Below, one piece after another: positions 27,380 to 35,954 of a stretch of DNA of 64,000 bases. Within the stretch, counting starts at the first letter, position 1. Each line of letters begins with the position of its first letter. The position numbers were made by a program, and so were the translations under genes. Source of the stretch: Shewanella saliphila (lineage in GTDB: Bacteria > Pseudomonadota > Gammaproteobacteria > Enterobacterales > Shewanellaceae); NCBI RefSeq assembly GCF_014648295.1, contig NZ_BMQV01000008.1:62001-126000 (forward strand), in the 5' to 3' direction. The notes beneath the pieces were generated by a model, which was given only the letters and a program-made list of their open reading frames with translations, searched no databases and was not told where the DNA came from.

Positions 27380-30196
27380 TTACTGTGGCTCAAAAGCCCA
27401 ACCTTGACGCCAGTCAGTCTGGCCATCGAATGCACCAATAAAGTCGGTTGATTCGAAGAAGCTGTCATCAGTACTTAAGTCTTTACCTGTACCAAGTAGC
27501 GTTGTATCACTTGCTGCTGGCATGCCGTCGGTAATGCTCACCACTGATGTTGAGTTACCTTCTTGGCCCATAAACCAGGTTTCAGTATCAATGTCGGTAG
27601 TACCTGATGTCTTGAATGGCTCGTTACAATCGATGATTGAGTGAGTCATCATTAGCGAACCGTCATTAACGTTATCCACTAGGCTCGACACCGAACCGTC
27701 AAGCTCTAAACACTCGCCAGACTCTGTCTCTGCAGTGCTACCTTTACGACCTTGTACCAGTATGTTGTAAAGCTCACCTGCTGTACCGACACGCAACAAG
27801 ATACCTTCGCCGTTATCGCCGCTCGCATTTGGCGAATCAACACCGGGTAAAATCGTGAAGTTAGCAAGCTTTGGAGCAGACACTGGTGAGACCGCTGCGC
27901 CTGAGCTATTACTGTCGGCTTCGATACCGCGGTTTGCGTTGCCATCTTCATGGGTGATGTACACAAACTGCGCCTTACCAGTCCAACCGTTAGTCCAGTC
28001 TAATGAATCATCAAAGTTTTCAGTTAGGTACACATATTTAAGGTTAACTGCACCACCCCAAAACTCTACGCCATCATCGCCATTAGCATGCACTTGAATG
28101 TGGTCAACTTGCGTACCACTGCCCACTGCAGCAAACGAGATACCGTTCATTTCTTGTGTATCGTTCACTTTAAAGCCTGCATACTTAACAACCACGTAGC
28201 TAATTTGACCGCTATTATCTGCATTGTCGTTACCACCGTATGGGAAGTCGCCCACTTCGAACGATGCGTCACACGCATTTGCATCAGAACAAGTGTTCAC
28301 TAAGCCATTACCTAGGATAACTAACCCACCCCATTGACCGCGCTCACCTTCAGCCCCGGCAATCACATCTTCTTCAGACGTCATCACGATAGGATAGTCA
28401 GCGCTGCCTTGAGCCATAATTTTAGACCCACGGCTCACGGCAATATAGCTGTTAGAAGTTGCAAATAACTTAGTACCAGCCTGAATAGCGAGGGTTACTG
28501 ATGTGCCTTTATCTTCACCTACCAGCACGGCGCCGCCATCAATTTTGTACATCACGTTTTGACCGGCAAGCAGTGTGGTGTTGCTTAACACGTTGCCTTC
28601 AAGCGTACAGATTAGGGTGACAGACGCATCTTTATATAAACCCGCTACCGCGTTAGATGCAGTAGTACCTACAGGACAAGATGTCATAACAGGTAAGGCT
28701 TCAGGAGTCGTATCTACATCGTCATGAATGGCCGTCGTCCAACCGGTAGTCCAGTCATTTGTGCCATCAAAAGCACCAATGTATTCAGCATTATCTAAAC
28801 GTGCATCAAGGTTGCTTAAGTCAGCTTTACCGCCAGTTAATGCAACCGATGATGAGTTAGGCATGTAACCGTCTAGGTCAGATGCGCCCACTAGGTTGCC
28901 TTCTTGGCCTGTGTACCAAGCTTCAACATCTAGCGCTAAGCTTGTACCCGCTTCGGCATCAACTTTGGCATCTTTAAATGGCTCAACACAATCCACTAAG
29001 CTGTTTTGCATGGTTAACGCTGCAGTATTGGCGTTGTTAACGGTGGCGTCGTCGTTCACTTCTAAACATTCGCCAGAATCCACATCGCCTTTAACAAGCA
29101 TGTTATAGGCAAAAGCACCTGTACCTTTACGGAACAAAATACCTTCAGCATCGTCACCGCCGCTGTTCGTGCCGTTAGCGACTTCAATAGTGATGTTAGC
29201 CAGTGCAGGCTGTGACATGGGTGTTGCATTGGCATCGCTGTTGCTGTCCGCTTCGATACCACGGTTTGACCCGTTGTCAGCTAAACGAATGTAAACGTGC
29301 TGCGCACTACCTTGCCAACCGTTAGTCCAATCTAACGAGTCATCAAAGTTTTCAGTCAGTACGATGTTTGAAACAGAAACGTTACCGCCCCAGAACTCTA
29401 GGCCGTCATCGTTATTTAAATGCACTTGAACATGGTCAACTTCAGTGCCTGCACCGACACCTGCAAAGCTGATGCCGTTCATTTCTTGAGTATCGTTGAT
29501 TTTAAAACCACCAAATTCAACACGGACATATTTGATTGAGCCAGAGTTATCTTCGGTGTCATCACCGCCGTAGCTGTAGCTGCCTACTTCGAATGATGCG
29601 TCACAGTTAGTTAAGTCAGGACAGGTATTTACCGGCGCGTTACCCAGTAACACTAAGCCGCCCCATTGACCCGCTTCACCTTCTTCACCTAAACCTGCTT
29701 CAACCGAGGTAAATACGATTGGCTCAGCGGCAGTACCTTCAGCCATGATTGTTGAACCACGGCTAATCACTAGGTAAGAGTCGCTGCCACCTAAAATTTT
29801 AGTACCCGGTAAAATAGATAACTCAACAGAATTTTCATTGTCGCCACCTGCAACCACGGCGCCATCTAATTGCCATACAACGTCATCACCCAATACGATT
29901 AAGTCGCCATCTTGGCCGCCGGTGCTGATTGTTGACGCTGCGGTAGAAGGGGCTAACGTTCCCTTTAAAACCCAAACCTCTTTACCATCAACTGTGGTCG
30001 TACTTTTAGTCGCAAAGCCACTGTATGATAATTCTTGAGCGCTCTCGGTAGGCGTTGTTGGTGTGGTTGGCGTTGTTGGTGTTGTGGTTTCATTGCCAGT
30101 GCTGATATTGATATCACCACCACAACCCGCAAGACCTAAAGTGGCAGCAAGGGCTGTAGAAAGTGCAGTCAGTTTAAAAAGATTTTTCAGTTCCAT
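27380..30196 (-). CDS. large duplicated lipoprotein, partner of the TonB receptor
   Basis: A 938-residue lipoprotein (lipobox LAGC, Cys25) with a threonine/proline linker (TTPTTPTTP) and then two homologous halves of about 440 residues. Each half repeats the same order of motifs: SYLVISRGSTIMAEG in the first and SYIAVSRGSKIMAQG in the second, GQWGGLVLLGN/GQWGGLVILGN, DTQEMNGISF, DDGLEFWGG/DDGVEFWGG, ENFDDSLDWTNGW, then a GECLE segment. The pattern suggests a right-handed beta-helix on the cell surface that presents ligand to the receptor. Start at 30196 is favoured by GGAG six bases ahead. Upstream is a Pho-box array. Confidence 0.8.
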   Translation of the reverse strand: MELKNLFKLTALSTALAATLGLAGCGGDINISTGNETTTPTTPTTPTTPTESAQELSYSGFATKSTTTVDGKEVWVLKGTLAPSTAASTISTGGQDGDLIVLGDDVVWQLDGAVVAGGDNENSVELSILPGTKILGGSDSYLVISRGSTIMAEGTAAEPIVFTSVEAGLGEEGEAGQWGGLVLLGNAPVNTCPDLTNCDASFEVGSYSYGGDDTEDNSGSIKYVRVEFGGFKINDTQEMNGISFAGVGAGTEVDHVQVHLNNDDGLEFWGGNVSVSNIVLTENFDDSLDWTNGWQGSAQHVYIRLADNGSNRGIEADSNSDANATPMSQPALANITIEVANGTNSGGDDAEGILFRKGTGAFAYNMLVKGDVDSGECLEVNDDATVNNANTAALTMQNSLVDCVEPFKDAKVDAEAGTSLALDVEAWYTGQEGNLVGASDLDGYMPNSSSVALTGGKADLSNLDARLDNAEYIGAFDGTNDWTTGWTTAIHDDVDTTPEALPVMTSCPVGTTASNAVAGLYKDASVTLICTLEGNVLSNTTLLAGQNVMYKIDGGAVLVGEDKGTSVTLAIQAGTKLFATSNSYIAVSRGSKIMAQGSADYPIVMTSEEDVIAGAEGERGQWGGLVILGNGLVNTCSDANACDASFEVGDFPYGGNDNADNSGQISYVVVKYAGFKVNDTQEMNGISFAAVGSGTQVDHIQVHANGDDGVEFWGGAVNLKYVYLTENFDDSLDWTNGWTGKAQFVYITHEDGNANRGIEADSNSSGAAVSPVSAPKLANFTILPGVDSPNASGDNGEGILLRVGTAGELYNILVQGRKGSTAETESGECLELDGSVSSLVDNVNDGSLMMTHSIIDCNEPFKTSGTTDIDTETWFMGQEGNSTSVVSITDGMPAASDTTLLGTGKDLSTDDSFFESTDFIGAFDGQTDWRQGWAFEPQ

Positions 30197-30258
30197 TGTC
30201 ATCTCCGAAGACGGATGTAAGCGTGTGAGTAAATCGGCTGGATGACAAGGTAGCGAGT

Positions 30259-30313
30259 GAAAATGACAAAAAGACTGCGACAAAATGACAGTAACATTTC
30301 ATCAACATGACAA
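30259..30313 (-). promoter_or_regulatory. PhoB-box array upstream of the lipoprotein-receptor operon
   Basis: On the minus strand five consecutive 11-bp units can be laid out. Units 1, 3 and 5 read TTGTCATGTTG, CTGTCATTTTG and TTGTCATTTTC, and units 2 and 4 are degenerate. PhoB binds direct repeats of TGTCA spaced by 11 bp, so this is a strong candidate. It lies about 60-120 bp before the start codon. Confidence 0.7.
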
Positions 30314-30471
30314 TAAGATGTAAACCTGATGTTACTGCGGGCTGCAGGGAAACTTAAGCGGCATAAAATTTTAACAGTAGGGAGAAAAAAGTAACAAAAA
30401 AGCCAAACTCAATAACAATACCTCATCAGTAAATGACATCAATGACCTGCTTTAATGACCCCGTTATAGGG

Positions 30472-30846
30472 CTAAATAAAGCTTACATAAATGGTCCATA
30501 TACCAAATAACAATGCAATAATGCCTGCAGGCCTAAACAAGGTAAGGCCTTGTTTAGCGGCCTTAACAGCAAATTGCTTGTGGTGTTTTTCGGTCATAAA
30601 AACTAATAAAATAGCCACTAAAAGCAACAAATTGCCTATAAACTCAAATACCAATGGATAGCGAGTATAAGGCGCGCCTAATAACAGCACTGCGCCAATC
30701 ACTAACCGCGAAATGATTTCAAAATAATGAAAGTAGCGTTGATGGCTAAAGGTGACGATTGCGTTTGAAAACGCCTCAGGCTTAAACAACATATACAGCC
30801 CAAAACAACAGATACTCGCTCCCCAAAGACTGATTAATATGGCCAT
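30472..30846 (-). CDS. small inner-membrane protein
   Basis: A 124-residue protein, mostly hydrophobic, with four likely membrane helices (about 2-20, 45-58, 67-86, 104-122) and a cytoplasmic-looking basic loop (KHHKQFAVKAAKQG). It has no cofactor motif and no recognised family. It is transcribed alone and lies between the Pho-regulated operon and a proton antiporter. A general small membrane protein of unknown role is the safest label. Confidence 0.6.
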   Translation of the reverse strand: MAILISLWGASICCFGLYMLFKPEAFSNAIVTFSHQRYFHYFEIISRLVIGAVLLLGAPYTRYPLVFEFIGNLLLLVAILLVFMTEKHHKQFAVKAAKQGLTLFRPAGIIALLFGIWTIYVSFI

Positions 30847-31151
30847 ATTGATTTCACTAAATGCAGCAGTTGATCTATTTTACCACTGAAGTAATGTAAT
30901 AAAAATGTTAGAGAAATAATAAATAACCACACTTAAACCCCAATTAAGTTTATGGGTAAACAAACAGCTTATTGTGTACTGTGTAAGGCCATACGTTAAC
31001 AACTCATATCATAGTATACTGAGCCATTAATGGGTTCTCTCCATAGAGGCTGTCTAAAAAAATATTAATAAATGCTCATAAAACCAGTTTTAGGCTTATT
31101 TAATGTTAAAGTAGCCATAAAGCACAATCTAAGTAGCAAAGGAGCGCCAAT
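30847..31151. other. intergenic gap without recognisable gene
   Basis: This 305-bp AT-rich gap separates two divergent genes. I see no ORF, hairpin terminator or repeat. A purine-rich AAAGGAGCGCC just before 31152 is the ribosome site of the antiporter gene. Confidence 0.6.
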
Positions 31152-32360
31152 ATGCCAGCAGATATTATTATTTTAGGAATATCGTTCCTCATTGCTATCG
31201 GCATTTTACTCCACCATCCATCAAAAACACTGGGCTTACCGTCATTATTGATCTTTATGGGTGTAGGCTTAGCTTTTGGTAATGGTGAATTTGGCTTTGT
31301 TTACGACAATCTTCAGCTCACATCTACTATTGGTACTGTCGCGCTAAACACTATCGTCTTTGTGGGCGGCCTCAATACCCCGCTAAAACACATTCGCTTT
31401 GCCTGGAAAGAAGGCGGCATGTTGTCGAGCGCGGGCGTCATCTTTACCACGGTAATTTTTGGCTTTATTTTAAATGCGTTACTCGATTTTAACCTCATTA
31501 CTTGCATGCTGTTTGCTGCGGTAGTCTCATCAACCGATGCGGCAGCGGTGTTTTCCATTTTAGAGTCTAAAAAGCTTAAATTAAAGCACGGTACTGGCAC
31601 TATTTTAGAGTTCGAATCGGCCACCAACGACCCCATCGCCTTGCTCATGGTTATCATGCTCACCGACTTTATTATCAATAGCGCTAACGGCACGCCAACG
31701 GCATTATCTATCGCCACAAGCCTAGGTCAGCAAATTGGTGTCGGCGCGGTCATCGGCCTCATTATGGGTAAATTGTCGGTTTGGGCACTAAACAACATCA
31801 AACTGCCAGAATTTGGGCTTATCCCGGTGTTTATTTTGGCGACATTTGCCATTACCGTTTCTAGCACTGAGATTTTAGGCGGTAATGAATTAATCGCGGT
31901 GTACATTGCAGGCGTCATTATTGGTAACTATTTAAAGAAAGGTGCAGAGGTCAGTAAGCATTTTTTTAATGGTATATCGTGGCTAGCACAGTCGTTGATG
32001 TTTATTATTTTAGGCTTACAAATCTTTCCGCAACAACTTGCGCCAGTATTTTTTGCGTCCCTTTTGCCTGCCATTTTACTGATTGTGGTCGCCAGACCGC
32101 TTGCAGTGCAATTGTGCTACCTTCCTTTTAGGCAAGCTAATTGGCGTAAACGCCTATTTGTGTCTGCAATAGGCCTTAAAGGCGCGACCCCAATTGTATT
32201 TGCACTTATTCCAGCCGCCGCTGGAGTTGAAGGCTCGCGAGAAATGATCCACATGGTGTTTTTCATCGTGCTGATTTCGGTCATTGTTCAAGGAGCGGCC
32301 ATTGAGCCGCTGGCGAATAAATTGAAGTTAAACTTAAAGCCTAAAAAGCCTGATTTGTAA
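31152..32360 (+). CDS. cation/proton antiporter (CPA1, NhaP-like)
   Basis: A 402-residue polytopic membrane protein with 12-13 helices of the CPA1 class. The ion-binding motif is ESATNDPIAL, where the Asn-Asp pair marks electroneutral Na+/H+ or K+/H+ exchangers. SSTDAAAVF in the preceding helices is another family signature. It has no C-terminal TrkA-type regulatory domain, unlike full-length NhaP2 (about 570 residues). The reaction is exchange of Na+ or K+ for H+ across the inner membrane, for pH and ion homeostasis. AAAGGAG lies just before the ATG. It is monocistronic. Confidence 0.85.
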   Translation: MPADIIILGISFLIAIGILLHHPSKTLGLPSLLIFMGVGLAFGNGEFGFVYDNLQLTSTIGTVALNTIVFVGGLNTPLKHIRFAWKEGGMLSSAGVIFTTVIFGFILNALLDFNLITCMLFAAVVSSTDAAAVFSILESKKLKLKHGTGTILEFESATNDPIALLMVIMLTDFIINSANGTPTALSIATSLGQQIGVGAVIGLIMGKLSVWALNNIKLPEFGLIPVFILATFAITVSSTEILGGNELIAVYIAGVIIGNYLKKGAEVSKHFFNGISWLAQSLMFIILGLQIFPQQLAPVFFASLLPAILLIVVARPLAVQLCYLPFRQANWRKRLFVSAIGLKGATPIVFALIPAAAGVEGSREMIHMVFFIVLISVIVQGAAIEPLANKLKLNLKPKKPDL

Positions 32361-32362
32361 AT

Positions 32363-32557
32363 AACCTGAACTCGGGATAAGGGATGAACTTATACTATTT
32401 AAAATTAACATGTTACCGCCACTCTCTTTCAAACTTGTCATTTGTTCTGCTAACAAGACGAATTGACTTACAATAGCTAGCCTATTGTAAGTCGATTCAA
32501 CGCAGTGAGCAGGGCAAAGGACTGTTTGAAAGGCGTTTATTATCCCGAGCTCAGGTT
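32363..32557. mobile_element. MITE-like element with 18-bp terminal inverted repeats
   Basis: A 195-bp element with inverted ends AACCTGAACTCGGGATAA and TTATCCCGAGCTCAGGTT (one mismatch) and AAAT on both sides as a likely target duplication. Inside is a perfect foldback GACTTACAATAG/CTATTGTAAGTC around CTAGC. It has no ORF, so it would need a transposase from elsewhere. It sits directly after the antiporter stop. Confidence 0.75.
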
Positions 32558-32567
32558 AAATACCCAT

Positions 32568-32593
32568 AAAAAAAGCCTAATGACGTATTAGGC
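32568..32593 (-). terminator. intrinsic terminator of the DUF3012 gene
   Basis: GCCTAAT pairs with ATTAGGC; on the minus strand it is followed by TTTTTTTAT. It lies 27 bp beyond the small lipoprotein stop. Confidence 0.85.
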
Positions 32594-32619
32594 TTCTTGA
32601 ATTAATAAAATTATTGAGC

Positions 32620-32796
32620 TTATTTAAATACGCAGTGCTTTGCGTAATCAGCGGCTTCATTTGCTGTCCAATCGCCGCTTTCTTTTTCTTTCATTTGCTT
32701 ACACCAAGCATCGCTGCCCACTTCAGGTGCACAAGCGGTAAGGCTAAGGGTTAATAACAATGCGCTTGAAGCAGCAACTAATTTTGATAAAGACAT
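32620..32796 (-). CDS. DUF3012 small lipoprotein
   Basis: A 58-residue protein read from ATG at 32794-32796 with AAAGGATAGC upstream. It begins MSLSKLVAASSALLLTLSLT followed by the lipobox ACAPEVGS, whose cysteine is at residue 22. The mature part, GSDAWCKQMKEKESGDWTAN followed by EAADYAKHCVFK, matches the DUF3012 lipoprotein family. Two further cysteines (in WCKQ and KHCVF) could form a disulfide. It is likely anchored in the outer membrane. Function is unknown. The ORF is short and easily missed by length filters. Confidence 0.8.
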   Translation of the reverse strand: MSLSKLVAASSALLLTLSLTACAPEVGSDAWCKQMKEKESGDWTANEAADYAKHCVFK

Positions 32797-32865
32797 AAAT
32801 AAGCTATCCTTTTCTAATAAATATTCGGAATTTGTTGACCCTTTTCGGTATCAGCAAACCATAAA

Positions 32866-33231
32866 CTAACACTTTGAACGTTTAGCAATCCACGCAATAG
32901 CATCTTGTTTTTGCGATAATGGAAACCATGCTACCTCACCTTGCATAAATGGTCCCATTAAACGTACCGCATTACCTACCCAATCTGGGCCGCCAACAAA
33001 CACTAGCGCGTCAAAAGCAGGTAATTGCACTTCTCCACTGCCGGTTAATGAACCAAAGTCCCACCCTTCGAGCAATACATCGGCTTCAATATACAAACAC
33101 ACCTGGTCCCAATCTTTACGATAGGCACGAATAGCAGGTTGTAAACGGGTACGGTAATCTGGCGCAGATAAACGGCCACTGACAAATAAACTAATGACAC
33201 CCTTGGAAATATCGGGGATTTGACACAACAT
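32866..33231 (-). CDS. SpoIIAA-like (STAS-fold) protein
   Basis: A 121-residue protein resembling the SpoIIAA-like family (STAS fold). The segments VISLFVSGRLSAPDYRTRL, CLYIEADVLLEGWDFGS and the C-terminal WFPLSQKQDAIAWI match the family pattern. The phosphorylatable serine of true anti-sigma antagonists is not evident, so a regulatory role is not implied. Related proteins occur in many marine gammaproteobacteria with unknown functions. The start ATG is at 33229-33231. It is a single gene. Confidence 0.7.
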   Translation of the reverse strand: MLCQIPDISKGVISLFVSGRLSAPDYRTRLQPAIRAYRKDWDQVCLYIEADVLLEGWDFGSLTGSGEVQLPAFDALVFVGGPDWVGNAVRLMGPFMQGEVAWFPLSQKQDAIAWIAKRSKC

Positions 33232-33494
33232 ATCACTAACTCCAGCCTTATCTAAAGGCTATAGAACAGGCTTTATACGCTGATGCTATCGTGTAAAGCC
33301 ACAATAGCGCTCATAATAGCAAAACTCTGCTATTGATTTCATTAAATATGTAATAACTCAGAGCACAGTCAGAGTTTTACTGGTGTCGCGGCGAGTTAAC
33401 GCTCAGGCTCATAAATGGCCACCGCTGAAATACACACCCAATTACGGTATAATAACCTGATATTGAATAAATTTAAGGGGACTTACTCAACAGA

Positions 33495-33911
33495 ATGATA
33501 CAAATAACTCAACGAGTCATATTGCAAGACAACGAAATTGAATGGCAGTTTGTTCGCTCTAGCGGCGCTGGCGGTCAAAATGTTAATAAAGTATCAACAG
33601 CGGCCCAGCTTAGCTTTGATATTGCGTCATCATCTTTGCCTGAATTTTATCAACAAAAGCTGTTAGCCAAAGCAGATCACCGCATTACTAAAAGCGGAAA
33701 AATTATTATTAAGTGTCAGCAATCACGTAGCCAGGATTTTAATCGCCAAACCGCGTTAGAACAATTTATTGAGCTGGTAAAAAGCGTTGGCATTGTACAA
33801 AAGGCCCGTATTGCGACCAAAGCAACCAAAGGCAGCCAAACTCGCCGAATTGAAGCGAAAAAACAACGCGGTGCCACCAAAGCCATGCGCCAAAATAAAA
33901 CCGGCTATTAA
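33495..33911 (+). CDS. arfB: alternative ribosome-rescue factor, peptidyl-tRNA hydrolase ArfB
   Basis: A 138-residue protein that releases peptides from stalled ribosomes without stop codons. The GGQ catalytic motif is at 26-28 in SSGAGGQNVNKVSTAA. The C-terminus (about 105-138) is a basic tail (ARIATKATKGSQTRRIEAKKQRGA...) which inserts into the empty mRNA channel in the known structure. Length is typical of ArfB/YaeJ. A weak ribosome site (AAGGGGA) lies some 14 bases upstream. It is an independent gene in this window. Confidence 0.93.
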   Translation: MIQITQRVILQDNEIEWQFVRSSGAGGQNVNKVSTAAQLSFDIASSSLPEFYQQKLLAKADHRITKSGKIIIKCQQSRSQDFNRQTALEQFIELVKSVGIVQKARIATKATKGSQTRRIEAKKQRGATKAMRQNKTGY

Positions 33912-34012
33912 TGCATTTTTAGCCATTAGATGAACATTTTTAGGTTTACCACGCGCGCATCTTCAGTAAGAATGGACTCACACGTTTTATTGCCCACACC
34001 ACAGGAAGTACC

Positions 34013-34465
34013 ATGAGCAGCACTGCCAAAATTTTAGTGATCAACGGCCCAAATCTAAATTTGCTTGGCCGTCGCGAGCCGGGTCACTATGGTCATCAAA
34101 CCTTAGCCACTATTGTGAGCGATTTAACCACTGCCGCTAATCAAGCAGATATCAGTTTAGAGCACATTCAATCGAACGCTGAATACCAGCTAATTGATGC
34201 TGTTCATGCAACCGATGCCCAGTTTATTATTATCAATCCTGCTGCATTTACCCACACCAGCGTAGCCCTGCGTGACGCGATACTCGGCGTTGCCATTCCG
34301 TTTATTGAAGTGCATTTATCCAATGTGCATGCGCGCGAACCTTTTAGGCACCATTCATATTTTTCTGACAAAGCCCAAGGGGTTATTTGCGGCCTAGGCG
34401 CACAAGGCTATGACTTTGCTCTGCAAGCAGCGATTAAGTACCTACAAGAGCACAACAAAGGATAA
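34013..34465 (+). CDS. aroQ: 3-dehydroquinate dehydratase, type II
   Basis: A 150-residue enzyme that converts 3-dehydroquinate into 3-dehydroshikimate in the shikimate pathway. Signatures are [21 protein letters not shown], with the catalytic arginine and Tyr26, then [14 protein letters not shown] and [22 protein letters not shown]. Length is typical of type II (about 145-150). AGGAAG stands six bases upstream of the ATG. The stop codon is followed 3 nt later by the broken DUF3859 gene, so aroQ and DUF3859 probably formed an operon. Confidence 0.95.
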   Translation: MSSTAKILVINGPNLNLLGRREPGHYGHQTLATIVSDLTTAANQADISLEHIQSNAEYQLIDAVHATDAQFIIINPAAFTHTSVALRDAILGVAIPFIEVHLSNVHAREPFRHHSYFSDKAQGVICGLGAQGYDFALQAAIKYLQEHNKG

Positions 34466-34468
34466 GGT

Positions 34469-35125
34469 TTGAGTAAGCTAAAAGCCGATGTCAGCATTAT
34501 TTATAGCGGCATATTCAGCCAATGGAATAGCGAGAGCGATGACTTGCCACGTTTTTTAGAAGCGACAGTTCACGTTCCCGCGATTATCGATACTGAATTT
34601 GGCTTTATTGCTCGGCTCAAAAAAGCCAAAAACCAAGTATTAACCTACTGCATTTATCATCCTGATATTCCAGACGACAATGGCAATGTGAGACCACCGT
34701 TTGATGGCACTGTTCATACCCAATCAACCTGAAGATGCTCGATTTCAGCAAGAGTTTACACGCGTTTAGGCAAGGCATTGATTGCGTGTAATGGTTATTC
34801 CCTTTCCAAAATCAATAACGCAGCATAAACGCGTGTAAAACTTGCCCCTTGGGAGTTTCACCGTGTTCCCACTACGTTGTTGCGCTAATTTATAAGGTAC
34901 CTACATTACCGCATTAACGCGCCTAGTATTGAAAACACGGTGAAGCTCTGAAACATGCATCGTCAGGTTGATTGGGTATCGATCAAGGAAAACGATTGGC
35001 GCTTTTACTTGGGTGATTGCATTTGGGCACCTGTGAGTAATAAGCTGGGTAACTGGCGAATGACACTTGAGCTTAATGGCAAAATTGTTGCCGACAAAAC
35101 CTTTAAGGTATATCTCCCCGAATAA
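34469..35125 (+). pseudogene. DUF3859 gene interrupted by a MITE-like insert
   Basis: The first 83 codons (34469-34717, TTG start with AAAGGA about six bases ahead) encode a DUF3859 N-terminus starting MSKLKADVSIIYSGIFSQW and running to PPFDGTVH. There an insert of about 240 bp begins, introducing a stop at 34730-34732. The original frame resumes at 34958 (CAT CGT CAG GTT GAT), encoding HRQVDWVSIKENDWRFYL and ending ADKTFKVYLPE with stop at 35123-35125. Joined at CAT, the two parts would make a protein of about 138 residues. Function is unknown. The broken protein has only 87 residues. Confidence 0.75.
34718..34957. mobile_element. MITE-like insert in the DUF3859 gene, copy 1
   Basis: The insert has nested inverted arms. 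TTTACACGCGTTTA (from 34755) faces TAAACGCGTGTAAA (from 34826), and GAGTTTCACCGTGTT (34853) faces AACACGGTGAAGCTC (34934). Its left end begins ACCCAATCAACCTGA, the exact complement of TCAGGTTGATTGGGT, which follows the right end inside the gene. CAT at both edges may be a target duplication. No coding capacity. Confidence 0.65.
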
Positions 35126-35383
35126 AGTGAAGACGCTCGATTTCAACAAGAGTTTACACGCGTTTAGGCAAGACATTGATTGCGTGTAATGGTTATTCCC
35201 TTTCCAAAATCAGCTAAATTAACAAAAGCCGCAGCATAAACGCGTGTAAAACTTGCCCTTTGGGAGTTTCACCGTGTTTCCCTGATTATTAAATCAAGAG
35301 CGTTGTTGCGCTAATTTATAAGGTACCTACATTACCGCATTAACGCGCCTAGTATTGAAAACACGGTGAAGCTCTGAAACATG
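35126..35383. mobile_element. MITE-like insert, copy 2
   Basis: About 95% like copy 1 from GCTCGATTTCA to GAAACATG, with small insertions (AGCTAAATTAACAAAAGCC and TGATTATTAAATCAAG). It follows the stop of the first DUF3859 tail directly, so the duplicated unit is MITE plus tail, with a period of 426 bp. Confidence 0.7.
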
Positions 35384-35551
35384 CATCGTCAGGTTGATTG
35401 GGTATCGATCAAGGAAAACGATTGGCGCTTTTACTTGGGTGATTGCATTTGGGCACCAGTGAGTAATAAGCAGGGTAACTGGCGAATGACCTTAGAGCTC
35501 AATGGCAAAATTGTTGCCGATAAAACCTTTAAGGTATACCTCCCCGAATAA
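35384..35551 (+). pseudogene. DUF3859 C-terminal fragment, copy 2
   Basis: 168 bp nearly identical to 34958-35125. It encodes HRQVDWVSIKENDWRFYL, then CIWAPVSNKQGNWRMTLEL and ADKTFKVYLPE, without a start codon or ribosome site. It is a duplicated gene tail. Confidence 0.75.
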
Positions 35552-35910
35552 AGTGAAGCTTTATCGATAATCTCGCTACCACATTAATGATGATTGCATT
35601 TGGACTCCAGTAAACAACAAAGTCGGTAACTGGCGAATGACGCTTAAGCTTAGGCTCAATGGCAAAATTGTTGCCGACAAAACCTTTAAGGTATATCTCC
35701 CCGAATAAAGTGAAGCGTTATCGATAATCTCGCTACCACATTAATGATGATTGCATTTGGACTCCAGTAAACAACAAAGTCGGTAACTGGCGAATGACGC
35801 TTAAGCTTAGGCTCAATGGCAAAATTGTTGCCGATAAAACCTTTAAGGTTTACCTCCCCGAATAAAGTGAAGCGTTATCGATAATCTCGCTACCACATTC
35901 AAGGTGATTG
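35552..35910 (+). repeat. tandem DUF3859 tail copies 3 and 4, period 157 bp
   Basis: Two 120-bp tails (35589-35708 and 35746-35865) encode DDCIWTPVNNKVGNWRMTL then KLRLNGKIVADKTF and a YLPE end. Each follows a spacer containing GTTATCGATAATCTCGCTAC. A third, partial spacer ends at about 35910. These copies differ from copies 1 and 2 by a two-residue insertion (RL) and lack starts. Confidence 0.8.
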
Positions 35911-35954
35911 TTTGCTATACTCCGCGCAAATTGCCCCGCCATTATTGAGTGTCC

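Noticed and set aside
34901..35176. Minus-strand ORF of 91 codons
   Set aside because: It is the complement of the insert and the DUF3859 tail and has no start signal.
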